Shown here one piece after another: positions 28,069 through 37,970 of a DNA stretch of 64,000 bases (its first letter is position 1; the number at the start of each line of letters is the position of its first letter). The position numbers were made by a program, and so were the translations under genes. This DNA comes from Candidatus Zhuqueibacterota bacterium. GTDB lineage: Bacteria > Zhuqueibacterota > Zhuqueibacteria > Oceanimicrobiales > Oceanimicrobiaceae. The DNA is taken from NCBI GenBank assembly GCA_029261995.1, contig JAJDAF010000013.1:124001-188000 (forward strand). The letters run 5' to 3'. Below the pieces are notes generated by a model that saw nothing but the letters and a program-made list of their open reading frames with translations, was not told the origin of the DNA and did not search any database.

Positions 28069-28110
28069 CTTTGCATTTGACCTTTGAAAGATAAAAACCA
28101 ACCCAGGTCT

Positions 28111-29802
28111 ATGATGCCAAAAAGACATATCTCTCTTGGCCTCGACTACGGCACGGAGACAGCCCGCGCATTGCTCGTGGACACCGGATCCGGCGAAGAG
28201 ATTGCCACGGCGGTGGCTCCATATCCTCACGGTGTACTCGAATCCCACTTGCCTGACGGCACCGGTCTCGAACCCGAAACGGCGCTCCAGAATCCAAATG
28301 ATTACTTGACGGTACTGGAGCAAATCGTTCCCAATGCTATGCGTGCTGGCGGGGTTCAAGCAGAAGAAATCATCGGTCTCGGTGTTGACTTCACGGCATC
28401 TTCTGTCCTGCCTACGCTTGCAGACGGCACCCCACTTTGCATGCTTCCGGAGTTTTCATCCAACCCATATTCATACGTCAAGCTTTGGAAAGACCACGCG
28501 GCCCAACCGGAAGTCGAGGAGATGAACGAACTGGCGGAGGCGAGGGGCGAGACTTTTTTGTCAAACTATGGCGGCCGGCTCTCACCGGAGTGGATGTTTC
28601 CGAAGACACTGCGCATGCTGCGCAAGGCGCCTGAGATTTATGCCGCAGCGGACCGCGTCATTGAAGCCGGAGACTGGCTGGTATGGCAGCTTTGCGGGGA
28701 AGAAAAGCGTAGCGCCTGTCAGGCCGGGTACAAAGGCCTGTGGTCGAAGAGCGCGGGGTATCCTTCGAAAGACTATCTTGCTGCGCTCCATCCTGGATTT
28801 GCTGGATTCGTCCGGGAGAAACTTACCCTGGATATTCATTCCTTGGGAAAGCCTGCCGGAAGCCTGCGAAAATCCTGGGCCAGCAAAATGGGACTGTCAC
28901 CTGGGATTCCGGTGGCGGTGGCGGTCATTGATGCGCACGCAGCGGTGTTGGGATGCTCGGTTGCGGAAGCCGGGAAAATGGTGCTCGCCCTGGGCACAAG
29001 TACATGCCACCTGGTGATGCATGAAAAGAAGGTTCAGGCCAGGGGAGTAGCCGGTATTGTCGAAGACGGAATTGTGCCCGGCCTGGTCGCGTACGAGTCC
29101 GGCCAGTCAGCCGTGGGCGACATTTTTGCATGGTTCACCCAAAACCAACTTCCGGCGCACTACCAGGAAACGGCACGGCAAAAAGGGCTCGACCTGTTTG
29201 GCTATCTGGAATCACTTGCTGCGGAAATTCCGCCCGGGCAAAGTGGATTGATAGCCCTGGACTGGTGGAATGGAAACCGCTCCACATTGATGGATGCCTC
29301 TCTCTCTGGACTGATCCTGGGTCTGACACTGACCACACAACCCGAAGACATCTATCGTGCGTTAATCGAGGCCACCGCATTTGGAACGCTGGCAATCATC
29401 GATAATCACACCAAGCAGGGTATTCCCGTCAATGAGCTGTACGTCTGCGGCGGCCTGTCAGAACGAAATCATTTGCTGCTGCAGATCTATGCAGACGTGA
29501 CAGGGCGAAGGTTGAATATTGCTGCCTCTTCCCAGGCGGCGGCTCTCGGCGCAGCGATAGCCGGGGCAGTCGCCGTTGGCTCTGGGAAAGGTGGGAATGC
29601 GACCTTCACCGAGGCGACCAAAGCCATGGCTGGCCTCAAGGACAAAATTTACGTTCCTAATCCGGCCGCACATGCAGTTTACAAGAAACTTTATGAGCAG
29701 TATCTAAACATCTACCAAACTTTTGGCCAGGGAACATTGAACACGATGAGAAGCCTGCGGGAAATTAAGAATCAAGCAAGCCCTCGACGGTCAGCAGACT
29801 AA
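28111..29802 (+). CDS. FGGY carbohydrate kinase, ribulokinase-like
   Basis: The 563-residue protein has the FGGY kinase fold with the AraB signature: LGLDYGTETARALLVD at the N-terminus, VGDIFAWF, and a C-terminal FGGY domain (TAFGTLAIIDN, LYVCGGLSERNHLLLQIYADV). It should phosphorylate a ketose with ATP. ATG 28111 is used; a TTG at 28084 is an alternative, and neither has a strong ribosome site. It is directly behind the isomerase gene. No ribulose-phosphate epimerase follows, so a downstream aldolase or an enzyme elsewhere must complete the route. Confidence 0.88.
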   Translation: MMPKRHISLGLDYGTETARALLVDTGSGEEIATAVAPYPHGVLESHLPDGTGLEPETALQNPNDYLTVLEQIVPNAMRAGGVQAEEIIGLGVDFTASSVLPTLADGTPLCMLPEFSSNPYSYVKLWKDHAAQPEVEEMNELAEARGETFLSNYGGRLSPEWMFPKTLRMLRKAPEIYAAADRVIEAGDWLVWQLCGEEKRSACQAGYKGLWSKSAGYPSKDYLAALHPGFAGFVREKLTLDIHSLGKPAGSLRKSWASKMGLSPGIPVAVAVIDAHAAVLGCSVAEAGKMVLALGTSTCHLVMHEKKVQARGVAGIVEDGIVPGLVAYESGQSAVGDIFAWFTQNQLPAHYQETARQKGLDLFGYLESLAAEIPPGQSGLIALDWWNGNRSTLMDASLSGLILGLTLTTQPEDIYRALIEATAFGTLAIIDNHTKQGIPVNELYVCGGLSERNHLLLQIYADVTGRRLNIAASSQAAALGAAIAGAVAVGSGKGGNATFTEATKAMAGLKDKIYVPNPAAHAVYKKLYEQYLNIYQTFGQGTLNTMRSLREIKNQASPRRSAD

Positions 29803-29940
29803 ACAAAATATCATCAACAGGTATCGATCCAACAATTTCTGCGTTTTTTGCAAAGATTCAAAGAACAGTTGGTTCTATACTGTTGCACCGATTCTTATCT
29901 CCATGTTTCGATATCCGCCTCAAAACAGGTAGCAATTGAA

Positions 29941-31533
29941 ATGCTGCAAATAAAGACTTCGTCAGGTGTGTGGGAGGCTTTTTGCACTCAAATTCTTGAG
30001 TTCCTGCAGGCTGACCTGACAAAACTCATCATCGAAGGCGAAACAATCCGTGGCTTTCGTTCGCCCGACAGCCCAGCGCTCTGGATCAGAGACCATTCCG
30101 ACATCATGCGAGGTGGGAAATACCTCGAAGCCGATATGCTCAGCGCCGTCAGTTGTTTCGCCAATGCGCAGGCCCCAAATGGCAGAATATTTGATCATGT
30201 ATTGACCAACCCGGGCAAGAATTCAGGTGAACGGGAAAATTGGGAGAAATGGGTGCGGGTTCCGGTTGAGGCCGATGTCGAGTACCGCTTCGTCAAAGCA
30301 GCTTACCTCGCCTGGCAAGTTTCAGGAGATGACGAGTGGCTGCAAACTCTGCTCCCGGCATTGGAACGCGCCTTACAATACACCCGCACTCATCCTCTGC
30401 GATGGGATACGCAGCACAATCTGGTGAAACGCCCATACACGATTGACACATGGGATTTCGATTACACCGCCGGACGCGCGGAGTGGCTGAACTTTCAAAT
30501 TACTGACGATACATTTTGGGGTATTTCCCACTGCGACAACAGCGGCTTTTATGAAGCGGCCCAGTTGCTGGCGAAGATGTACACGTCCGCTGGGCTCACG
30601 AATGATGCTTCTCGCTGGGAAAGGGTCGCACTGGATTTGCGCCAGCGGTGCAACGACTTGCTGTTCAACGGCCGATTCTATACCCATTTCCACAAGTTGA
30701 CGCCGGTCACCATCGACGGCGTAAGTGAAGAAGAACAACTGAGCCTAAGTACGCCAATGGCCATCAACCGGGGATTGGCCACCCACGAAATGGCCGTCGC
30801 CATCCTTGAGGAGTATCAACTCAGAAAGAAGAAAAGCAGCGCATTTGCAGAGTGGTTCGGCATTGATCCGCCCTTTCCAGATAACATCTTCGGCGATGAC
30901 AAGTTGCGCGCCGGCACCTACATTAACGGCGGCATATTTCCCGTGGTGGGCGGAGAACTTTCCCGGGCGGCGTTCGAGCACGGTTTTGAACAGTACGGAG
31001 TTCAGACTCTGGACCAATACCGTCAGATGATTGCGGAGACAGGAGAGACCTATTTGTGGTATTTCCCGAACGGCGAGCCATCGTCGGAGGAAAACAGTAC
31101 CAGTCCGGAAGCCATGCCGACTGACGGCTGGGGCTCTTCAGCCATGCTATACGCCTTTATCGAGGGTCTGGCGGGCATAGAAGACCTTGAACATTCCTTT
31201 AGCAAAGTTCGCTGCTCACCCAGGTGGATCGCGACCAAAGAGGAAAGCGCCAGTATCAAGATTGGTTATTCCGCTTCCGGGGCATCGTTCGGTTATCAGT
31301 TCTTGCATCAAAAAGAAGCGTCGAAAATCAGGCTGGTGCTGGAAAGCCAAAACTCGGAGGTTTTGCTGAATCTCCTGTTGCCGCCTGATTCGAGCTGCAG
31401 TTCATTTGTCTGCAATGGCGCCGAGGTGGACTTCGAATTGAAGACCGTCCAAGATAGCTCTTACGTTGCGGCACAAATCAAGGTGGAAAACAAGGCAGAA
31501 GTCGAAATCAGCTATGTGCCGACCCATGCCTAG
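29941..31533 (+). CDS. Six-hairpin (alpha/alpha)6 glycosidase-like protein, cytoplasmic
   Basis: ATG 29941 gives 530 residues without a signal peptide; an upstream TTG at 29848 would only add an unlikely extension. The helix-rich body has WIRDHSDIMRGGKYLEAD, DWEYRF-type helices, SHCDNSGFYEAAQLLAKMY, GTYINGGIFPVVGGELSRAA and GETYLWYFPNG, as in amylo-glucosidase, GH63 or GH125-like toroids. A C-terminal beta-sandwich domain follows (about 440-530). It probably hydrolyses an imported oligosaccharide. The specific family is uncertain. It lies between the kinase and the RraA-type aldolase gene in the same direction. Confidence 0.68.
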   Translation: MLQIKTSSGVWEAFCTQILEFLQADLTKLIIEGETIRGFRSPDSPALWIRDHSDIMRGGKYLEADMLSAVSCFANAQAPNGRIFDHVLTNPGKNSGERENWEKWVRVPVEADVEYRFVKAAYLAWQVSGDDEWLQTLLPALERALQYTRTHPLRWDTQHNLVKRPYTIDTWDFDYTAGRAEWLNFQITDDTFWGISHCDNSGFYEAAQLLAKMYTSAGLTNDASRWERVALDLRQRCNDLLFNGRFYTHFHKLTPVTIDGVSEEEQLSLSTPMAINRGLATHEMAVAILEEYQLRKKKSSAFAEWFGIDPPFPDNIFGDDKLRAGTYINGGIFPVVGGELSRAAFEHGFEQYGVQTLDQYRQMIAETGETYLWYFPNGEPSSEENSTSPEAMPTDGWGSSAMLYAFIEGLAGIEDLEHSFSKVRCSPRWIATKEESASIKIGYSASGASFGYQFLHQKEASKIRLVLESQNSEVLLNLLLPPDSSCSSFVCNGAEVDFELKTVQDSSYVAAQIKVENKAEVEISYVPTHA

Positions 31534-31580
31534 CACCGCATCTTCATAGTCTGCAGGAGCCAGGAAACCGGAGTTTTGAC

Positions 31581-32252
31581 ATGCAGGACCACAATTGGCC
31601 GGAAATCGCCAAACGCTTCAGCCCCCTTTACAGTGCACTGATTTACGATACCCTGGAGGAGTTGGGCCATCCGGACCAGGCTATCTCTGCGTCGATCAAA
31701 CCCATAGAAAAATCGATGAAAGTCGCTGGACCGGCTTTCACTGTCCGCGGCAGCAATAGCCCCAAGCGCGAAAAGCAAGAAACCGGCCTTGAAATGATCG
31801 AAAGCCTCTGGCCAGGATGCGTTTGCGTCATGGACACCGGCAACGACAATGTCGCCGCACATTGGGGCGAAATCACCAGCACTGCGGCCCGGGGTCAGGG
31901 CTGTGTCGGGACGGTTATTGATGGCGGCATCCGTGATTCCAGCTACGTGATCGCGATGGATTACCCGGCATTTGCCCGCTACCAGACTCCGGTGGAAGCT
32001 TACGGTCGTTTTGAAATCATTGAATGGCAGAAACAGATCAATTTCGCTGGCGCCACTTCAGCCCGTGTCGCCATCAATCCCGGAGATTATGTTTTCGGCG
32101 ACCTGGACGGCATCGTTATCATACCCGCGGACTTAACCCTCCAGGTCCTTGCAACGGCAGAGGAACGATTTGAAACCGAGAGAAAAGTTCGGGAAGATCT
32201 GAAAGCCGGCGGAGCGCCCCTGGAAGTCTTCCGAAAATACGGCGTTTTCTAG
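31581..32252 (+). CDS. RraA-like class II pyruvate aldolase family protein
   Basis: The 223-residue protein has the RraA/HMG aldolase core GEITSTAARGQGCVGTVIDG followed by GIRD, including R118 and D119, the residues that hold the substrate and metal in this family. Members either inhibit RNase E or cleave 4-hydroxy-2-oxo acids to pyruvate and an aldehyde. The presence of the catalytic R-D pair and the adjacent dehydratase gene (23 bp downstream) favour an aldolase acting on a 2-keto-3-deoxy aldonate. GGAG precedes the ATG by seven bases. Confidence 0.82.
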   Translation: MQDHNWPEIAKRFSPLYSALIYDTLEELGHPDQAISASIKPIEKSMKVAGPAFTVRGSNSPKREKQETGLEMIESLWPGCVCVMDTGNDNVAAHWGEITSTAARGQGCVGTVIDGGIRDSSYVIAMDYPAFARYQTPVEAYGRFEIIEWQKQINFAGATSARVAINPGDYVFGDLDGIVIIPADLTLQVLATAEERFETERKVREDLKAGGAPLEVFRKYGVF

Positions 32253-32274
32253 ATTGAGACCTTGTGGACGACAA

Positions 32275-33468
32275 ATGAGAATCTCAAACATAAGAGTCAG
32301 AACAATCTCAATTCCCATTGAGGCGCCAACCCGCCACTCCTATGGCTCGCCTGACGCGTTTGTCAGGACTATTGTCGAACTGGAAACAGATGAGGGACTC
32401 ACCGGACTTGGAGAAACATTTGGCTGGATAACTGATTCATCCTTCGATGCGGTCCGCGGTTTACTCATTGGTGAGGATCCATTCAATCTGGAAAAAATTC
32501 GGGTACAAATCAGCCAACGCGCATACTTGTCACGCGAGCCCCTGCTTCTCGCGCCGATAGAATTTGCCTGCTATGATCTGCAAGGACAGTCGATTGGCAG
32601 GCCGGTTCACCAACTCCTGGGTGGAAAAATTCGCGATCGGGTACCGATTTCCGCTTACCTGTTTTATCGCTATTCTGATAAGGATGGCAAGGGTGAAATC
32701 ACGACTCCTGATCAAATGGTTTCGCACACAAAAGAGCTGGTCAGGCAATACGGATTCCGCACGCTAAAGCTAAAAGGCGGTGTCTTCGAGCCTGAGCATG
32801 AGTTCGAAACGATCGTCGCATTGAGGAAAGAATTCGGCGCGGAATATAAGTTGCGGTTTGATCCAAATGCGATTTGGGCATCTTCCACGGCAATCCGCAT
32901 GGGTAATAGACTGCGCGATTTTGATCTGGAATACTACGAAGACCCGGCGTGGGGCCTGAATGCGATGGCCAACGTCCGGAGTCAAGTCAGACTGCCGCTG
33001 GCCACAAATATGAGCGTGATTGAATTTGAGCAACTCGGGCCGGCGGTGTCAATGGGCGCGGTGGATGTAATCCTGACGGATCCCTGGTATTACGGCGGGC
33101 TTCAGCACACGAAATATCTTGACATGATGTGCAAAACCTTCGGCCTGAGTGTTGGAATGCACAGCGGCACTGAATTTGGGGTCGGACTTACCGCCATGCT
33201 GCACGTTGCCGCTACAATGCCGAATCTCGTCCATGCAATCGACTCACATTACCACCATTTGACTGATGATATTCTCCTTGGAGGCATGCTGCAATACAAA
33301 GATGGCTGCATGTCACCCAGTGACCAGCCTGGACTGGGTGTCCAGTTGGATGAAGATAAAATGTCACAATACGAAGAGTATTTCATGCAACGCAAACAGG
33401 GCGCGGATTCCTGGTATCCGCCGGACCCGAAGCGTCCGGGCTGGTATCCGATAGTTCCTAGCTGGTGA
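32275..33468 (+). CDS. Enolase-superfamily dehydratase, glucarate dehydratase-like
   Basis: The 397-residue protein has the mandelate racemase/muconate lactonizing fold with the glucarate dehydratase pattern. The base pair is K165-x-K167 in LKLKGGVFEPEHE. Metal ligands are D196 (RFDPNAIW), E222 (YYEDPAW) and N245 (LATNMSV), and H296 is in GMHSGTEFG. These enzymes remove water from sugar acids to give 2-keto-3-deoxy acids. It lies between the RraA aldolase and the SDR, consistent with a non-phosphorylated oxidative sugar route. ATG 32275 is used instead of an upstream TTG at 32254. Confidence 0.88.
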   Translation: MRISNIRVRTISIPIEAPTRHSYGSPDAFVRTIVELETDEGLTGLGETFGWITDSSFDAVRGLLIGEDPFNLEKIRVQISQRAYLSREPLLLAPIEFACYDLQGQSIGRPVHQLLGGKIRDRVPISAYLFYRYSDKDGKGEITTPDQMVSHTKELVRQYGFRTLKLKGGVFEPEHEFETIVALRKEFGAEYKLRFDPNAIWASSTAIRMGNRLRDFDLEYYEDPAWGLNAMANVRSQVRLPLATNMSVIEFEQLGPAVSMGAVDVILTDPWYYGGLQHTKYLDMMCKTFGLSVGMHSGTEFGVGLTAMLHVAATMPNLVHAIDSHYHHLTDDILLGGMLQYKDGCMSPSDQPGLGVQLDEDKMSQYEEYFMQRKQGADSWYPPDPKRPGWYPIVPSW

Positions 33469-33524
33469 CAGTGATATGTTTGTCAGTGCTTGATACATGA
33501 AGAACACTAAAGAGTTGGCCTGAA

Positions 33525-34289
33525 TTGAGCAAGCTTAAGACAAAGACCACCATCATCACCGGCGCGGCAAATGGCATCGGACTGGCCGCTGCCAGGCTTT
33601 TTGCGGCCGAAGGTGCAGCCATCGTCCTTGCGGACGTTGATGTCAAAAATGGAGAGGCTGCCGCCGAAGAAATCAACCGGGGAAACGGACAAGCATTATT
33701 CGTCAAAACCGACGTGTCGATAGAGACGGAAATGCACGGGCTGGTTCAAACGACTCTGAAGCACTTCGGCGATTTGGACATTATGTACAACAACGCCGGC
33801 TACCAGGAAACCCATAAACTGCACGAACTGTCGGATGATTCCTGGAATCGACAGGTAGACATCAATTTGCGTGGCAGCTATCTCGGCTGCAAGTTTGCAG
33901 TCGAGCACTTTATGCGGAAAAGAAGTGGCACTATCTTGAACACATCTTCAATTGCCGGCGTCTTTCCGACGTGCGACCGGCCGGCCTACAATGCTGCAAA
34001 AGGCGGCGTCATTATGCTCACTAAGAATATCGCCATGGAGTATGGCGAGTACAACATCAGGGCTAACGTCATTTGCCCGGGCGTTGTCCGCACGAAAATG
34101 ACCGGGCTGTTGGACAACGACCCGGAAAGCGAGGAAGGTGGCAAAAGAGCCTCGGTCTTGCACCGAGTCGGAGAACCTGAAGAAATCGCCAAAGCCGCAC
34201 TTTTTCTTGTCTCCGATGACGCCTCGTTCATAACCGGTATTTCACTATTCGTTGATGGTGGCATGAATCTGGGCGGTTTATGGCGTTGA
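33525..34289 (+). CDS. Short-chain dehydrogenase/reductase
   Basis: The 254-residue protein starts with TTG at 33525; no ATG is available near the fold start. It has the NAD(P) motif TGAANGIG (12-19), the NNAG element (89-92), catalytic S142, Y155 and K159 (YNAAK), and the typical C-terminus FITGISLFVDGGMNLGG. In this context it is likely to oxidise an aldose to an aldonolactone or a sugar acid, feeding the SMP-30 lactonase and the dehydratase. Specific substrate unknown. Confidence 0.87.
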   Translation: MSKLKTKTTIITGAANGIGLAAARLFAAEGAAIVLADVDVKNGEAAAEEINRGNGQALFVKTDVSIETEMHGLVQTTLKHFGDLDIMYNNAGYQETHKLHELSDDSWNRQVDINLRGSYLGCKFAVEHFMRKRSGTILNTSSIAGVFPTCDRPAYNAAKGGVIMLTKNIAMEYGEYNIRANVICPGVVRTKMTGLLDNDPESEEGGKRASVLHRVGEPEEIAKAALFLVSDDASFITGISLFVDGGMNLGGLWR

Positions 34290-34354
34290 TTGGTTGCGCT
34301 ACATGCTGGCCAGAACATCCGTGAACAAATCCATTTCTATTTGAAAGGACAGGA

Positions 34355-36667
34355 ATGATGACCAAAAGGAGCTTGATTGCCGGCCTTGTTCTGTTGCTTG
34401 GCATTGAGGCAAATGCCCAGCAAAACGCAATCTCAAAGTCTGAATACATGGCTTACATCACAGCGGCCGCTGAACACGGTTGGAGTGACCTGGAAGCGTC
34501 CCGTGAAAGATGGCGCAAAAATATCGACCTCGAATATGTCTTCGGTTATAACCCTCCGGGCAATGACATCTATCTTGCGGCGCTGTCTGCCAACATCTAT
34601 GAAATCACAAAAGATAAGAAGTACCTTGATCGCGCCAGGGAGATTCTCCTTTACTACGGTAACTTCAGAGATGACTTTCCGCCCGATTTTCACAAGACAA
34701 GAGCGGAATACGGTGACTATCTTCCTGCACTTCCAAACATCTTCACTTTTGGGAAATATGTTCACGCATACGCAAGCCTGCAGAAGCACGGCTCGTTGAG
34801 CAAAAAGGAACGGGAGATCATCGACGAGAACATTGCCGAAAGCGCGGATTATCTCATCAACTTCCAGGAGTGGGGCCCGATGAACAGGGCGATGCTGCGG
34901 GCCGAAGGGCTCTTGTATGGCGCCAAAGTCCTGCCGGATCATCCGAATCAGCATAAGTGGGCCATGCTTGGACAGGCCATTGCCGACGACAACTGGGGGC
35001 AATGGGAAATTGAGGATGCAAGCGGCTACAACGCCATTTGGCTTTATTCGCTACTCGGCTACGCCAGCTATGTTCGTGAAGATGAAAGTCTCTACCGAAC
35101 ACCGGTCATGAATTACTATTTTAACTATTTTCTTTCCCTCATGAGTCCGGCGGGAATCATTCCAGATTTTGGCGATGCCCAGTGGGGGCATTCCTGGACC
35201 CGGATGATACCCTTCTTTGAAAAAGGAGCTGCAATTAACAACGACCCGCGATTGCGCTGGGCAGCAGCCCAATATTTCCGTAAATACCTGGATCCGATGC
35301 CGGAAAGGAAGAGCATGTTCGCGGCGTTGAACCTCTCCGATGCTTATCGCTGGGCCAATTTTGATCTGTCGGCGGAAGCTCCTACAGGTGGTAGCCAGGA
35401 AGTCCTGGATGACATTGTTGGCAAAAAGGTCGTCTTCAGAAATGGTTGGGACAAAAACAGCACCTATTTGCTGCACAATTACCGCGATGAAGGCGATGGC
35501 GGCTGGCTCTTTCGGGAATATCTGCGCACAACCATTCCCGTCGAAGAAGAAAAAATGCATCACGGCCACGCGGACGAAAACAGTGTTGTTTTGTTGATGA
35601 AAAACAATACGGTCCTGTTGCATGATGGCGGCTATCGCGACTATATGCCCAGTGGGCCGTTTGGGGCCTTCAGAGCGGACTACTACCATAACCGCATCGC
35701 CGTGCGAGACGGGAAAATCGCCCTCGGCCAAAAAGACGGGGAATGGCGTTACGCCACCAAGAAACAAGCAGCCGTGCCAGGGCAATCCATGCTCGATTTC
35801 TTCCGAAACTCTGGTGCATACCGGCAGGTTCGTACGCAAAAAATCGATTTCCTCACCCTCGAACATTATGACATGACCCGAACGCGAGTGATCGATGACC
35901 ATCTCGGCTACGAGATGGACCGCGTCATCAACTATGTCAAAGACCTTGACTGGTTTGTCGTTTTTGACATCGTGCGGTTCACGAAACCCACCTACCTCAC
36001 GATGGCTAATTTATGGCACACTCGAAAAATTATTGACCAGGGTCCCGGCTGGTATGTCACAACGTATGATTCCTTACGCAACGTGGATGTCAGCAGTGAT
36101 GAGCGGCTGTTGGTCCATTTCCCCTACCGGATGAGATTGCATGAAGGCGTGGAAATGCAGAAACGTTACTGGCAAGATGAACATGCGATTTATCAGCTCA
36201 TCGGCCGCCATGGCTACTTGAACGACCTGCAGGCATTTGTAACGGTTCTCATCCCTCACTCGGAACAACAAGATGTCCAGAAACTCCTGGCGCAAGTGGA
36301 GATGCTGGATATCGAACAATTCCCGGCGGCGGTTGGCCTGACGATAAATACCGGAACAAAGAAATACCTGATTGGCGCAAAACTCGATATGCAGAAAGAA
36401 CTTATCCGGGATTGGCGCCGACCGATGTACACGTATGATTCCGGGAAAATTCAGTATGGTGATTATGAGACCGATGCTTACCACCTGTTTGTGGTTGAAG
36501 ATGCGAAGAACATTCACTATGCTATCACCGGCGCCGTCAAAATAACCCACAAGGGTGAGGTCCTGCACCGACAAATCCCGGCGAAATTCGGCCTAAGCTT
36601 CGACGGTAGCCCGGACCCACCGGGGACAGGGAAACTGCGTTATTGGGAAGAAGAAGTCGAGAAATGA
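34355..36667 (+). CDS. Heparinase II/III-like polysaccharide lyase, exported
   Basis: The 770-residue protein has a short signal peptide (LIAGLVLLLGIEANAQ) and an alpha/alpha toroid (about 30-340: MNRAMLRAEGLLYG, EIEDASGYNAIWLYSLLGY). A beta-sandwich follows, containing HHGHADENSVVLLM (H402, H403, H405), the conserved histidine segment of heparinase II/III-type lyases. Such enzymes cleave uronic acid-containing polysaccharides by beta-elimination. AAAGGA lies before tandem ATGs at 34355/34358. Its stop overlaps the next ATG by four bases. The substrate may be a uronate-rich glycan; the exact PL family is not certain. Confidence 0.82.
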   Translation: MMTKRSLIAGLVLLLGIEANAQQNAISKSEYMAYITAAAEHGWSDLEASRERWRKNIDLEYVFGYNPPGNDIYLAALSANIYEITKDKKYLDRAREILLYYGNFRDDFPPDFHKTRAEYGDYLPALPNIFTFGKYVHAYASLQKHGSLSKKEREIIDENIAESADYLINFQEWGPMNRAMLRAEGLLYGAKVLPDHPNQHKWAMLGQAIADDNWGQWEIEDASGYNAIWLYSLLGYASYVREDESLYRTPVMNYYFNYFLSLMSPAGIIPDFGDAQWGHSWTRMIPFFEKGAAINNDPRLRWAAAQYFRKYLDPMPERKSMFAALNLSDAYRWANFDLSAEAPTGGSQEVLDDIVGKKVVFRNGWDKNSTYLLHNYRDEGDGGWLFREYLRTTIPVEEEKMHHGHADENSVVLLMKNNTVLLHDGGYRDYMPSGPFGAFRADYYHNRIAVRDGKIALGQKDGEWRYATKKQAAVPGQSMLDFFRNSGAYRQVRTQKIDFLTLEHYDMTRTRVIDDHLGYEMDRVINYVKDLDWFVVFDIVRFTKPTYLTMANLWHTRKIIDQGPGWYVTTYDSLRNVDVSSDERLLVHFPYRMRLHEGVEMQKRYWQDEHAIYQLIGRHGYLNDLQAFVTVLIPHSEQQDVQKLLAQVEMLDIEQFPAAVGLTINTGTKKYLIGAKLDMQKELIRDWRRPMYTYDSGKIQYGDYETDAYHLFVVEDAKNIHYAITGAVKITHKGEVLHRQIPAKFGLSFDGSPDPPGTGKLRYWEEEVEK

Positions 36668-37962
36668 AGATGAAAAGAAGACATTTCCTCAAAGCTGCCG
36701 GCCCCAGCCTGGCTGGGTTAATTGCACTGCCCGCATTGTCCTCGACGAAAACAGAGTTCTTGCCAGAGTTTCCTCCAGTCGGCGATGATGTTGACCCGCG
36801 CGATGAAGCGTTTTGGTCAATTGTGCGCGACCACTTCCCGCTCACCAGAGATCGTGTTTACCTTAACACCGGCGGTTTGGGCGCTTCCCCGCATGTCTCC
36901 ATACAAGCGTTGAAAGCCAAGATCGATGAATTGGAAGCAATTTCTGAGACCGGGCATGACGGCCAGCTCTGGCAAACCATCAAAACTCACGCAGGTCATA
37001 TTCTGGGCTGTGCTGCAGAAGAAGTCGCATACACCCGGAATACCACGGAAGGCGTCAACATCGTCTGCAACGGTTTACATTTGCAGCGAAACGATGAAAT
37101 CATCACCTCAACACACGAGCATGTTGGCAACATCATCGCATGGCTGGTTCGACAAAAGCGTGAGGGCATCGTCATGAAGACGTTTGAACCTTCCATGCGA
37201 TCCGCTCAGGAAAATATCGATAGAATCGAGAAGCTCATTACCAAGAAAACCAAGGCGTTGAGCATCTCTCATGTCACAACCGCCACCGGGCAAGTGCTGC
37301 CGGTCAAAGAAATCGGAGAATTGGCGAGAGCCCACAATCTCTGGTATTTCATTGACGGAGCACAGTCCGCCGGCATGATGCCGCTGAATGTACACGAAAT
37401 CGGCTGCCATGCCTATGCCACGAGCGGCCACAAGTGGCTTGTCGGACCCAAAGGCACTGGCTTGCTATATGTACAAAAGGAAATGCTCGATAGCATCGAT
37501 GCCAAATGGGTGGGTGCTTATTCAAATGATGGCAATCTTGACTTAACTACCGGAGAGGTTCACCTCAATCCGACGGCGCAACGCTACGAGTATGGCACCG
37601 TCAGCGTGCCCCAGTTTGTCGGCCTGGGTGCAGCAATGCACTTTCTGCTGCGCATCGGCATGAACAATATCTGGCGCAGAGTCCATGCAATGGGCGCTGC
37701 ATTGGCGGATGGATTGGGTGACTTGGGCGCGGAGGTTTTGTCGCCCGGACATCCGGATGAGCACAGCGCCATGATAACCTTCCGTTTGAAGAATCTCGAT
37801 AAGGACCAACTTCAGGCATTCTTGTCGGAGAAGCATAACCTGAGAACGCGCGGCATCTACGAAGGCGGTCTGAACGGCATCAGGATCTCGCTTCATATCT
37901 ACAATTCATTCGAAGATGTGGAAAAAGTGCTGGCAGGCGTAAAAGCAGCAAAGAATCTTTAG
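36664..37962 (+). CDS. Tat-exported class V aminotransferase-fold PLP enzyme (isopenicillin N epimerase-like)
   Basis: ATG 36664 overlaps the lyase stop (ATGA), giving 432 residues that begin MKMKRRHFLKAAGPSLAGLI, a twin-arginine signal. The mature part has a class V PLP fold: YLNTGGLGASPH, RNTTEGVNIV, THEHVGNI, FIDGAQSAG (D231), and the Schiff-base lysine K257 in ATSGHKWLVGPKGTG. The enzyme would be folded with cofactor in the cytoplasm and exported. Relatives are epimerases, desulfurases or lyases of amino acids. Its function beside a polysaccharide lyase is unknown. Confidence 0.85.
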   Translation: MKMKRRHFLKAAGPSLAGLIALPALSSTKTEFLPEFPPVGDDVDPRDEAFWSIVRDHFPLTRDRVYLNTGGLGASPHVSIQALKAKIDELEAISETGHDGQLWQTIKTHAGHILGCAAEEVAYTRNTTEGVNIVCNGLHLQRNDEIITSTHEHVGNIIAWLVRQKREGIVMKTFEPSMRSAQENIDRIEKLITKKTKALSISHVTTATGQVLPVKEIGELARAHNLWYFIDGAQSAGMMPLNVHEIGCHAYATSGHKWLVGPKGTGLLYVQKEMLDSIDAKWVGAYSNDGNLDLTTGEVHLNPTAQRYEYGTVSVPQFVGLGAAMHFLLRIGMNNIWRRVHAMGAALADGLGDLGAEVLSPGHPDEHSAMITFRLKNLDKDQLQAFLSEKHNLRTRGIYEGGLNGIRISLHIYNSFEDVEKVLAGVKAAKNL

Positions 37963-37970
37963 AGGACACC

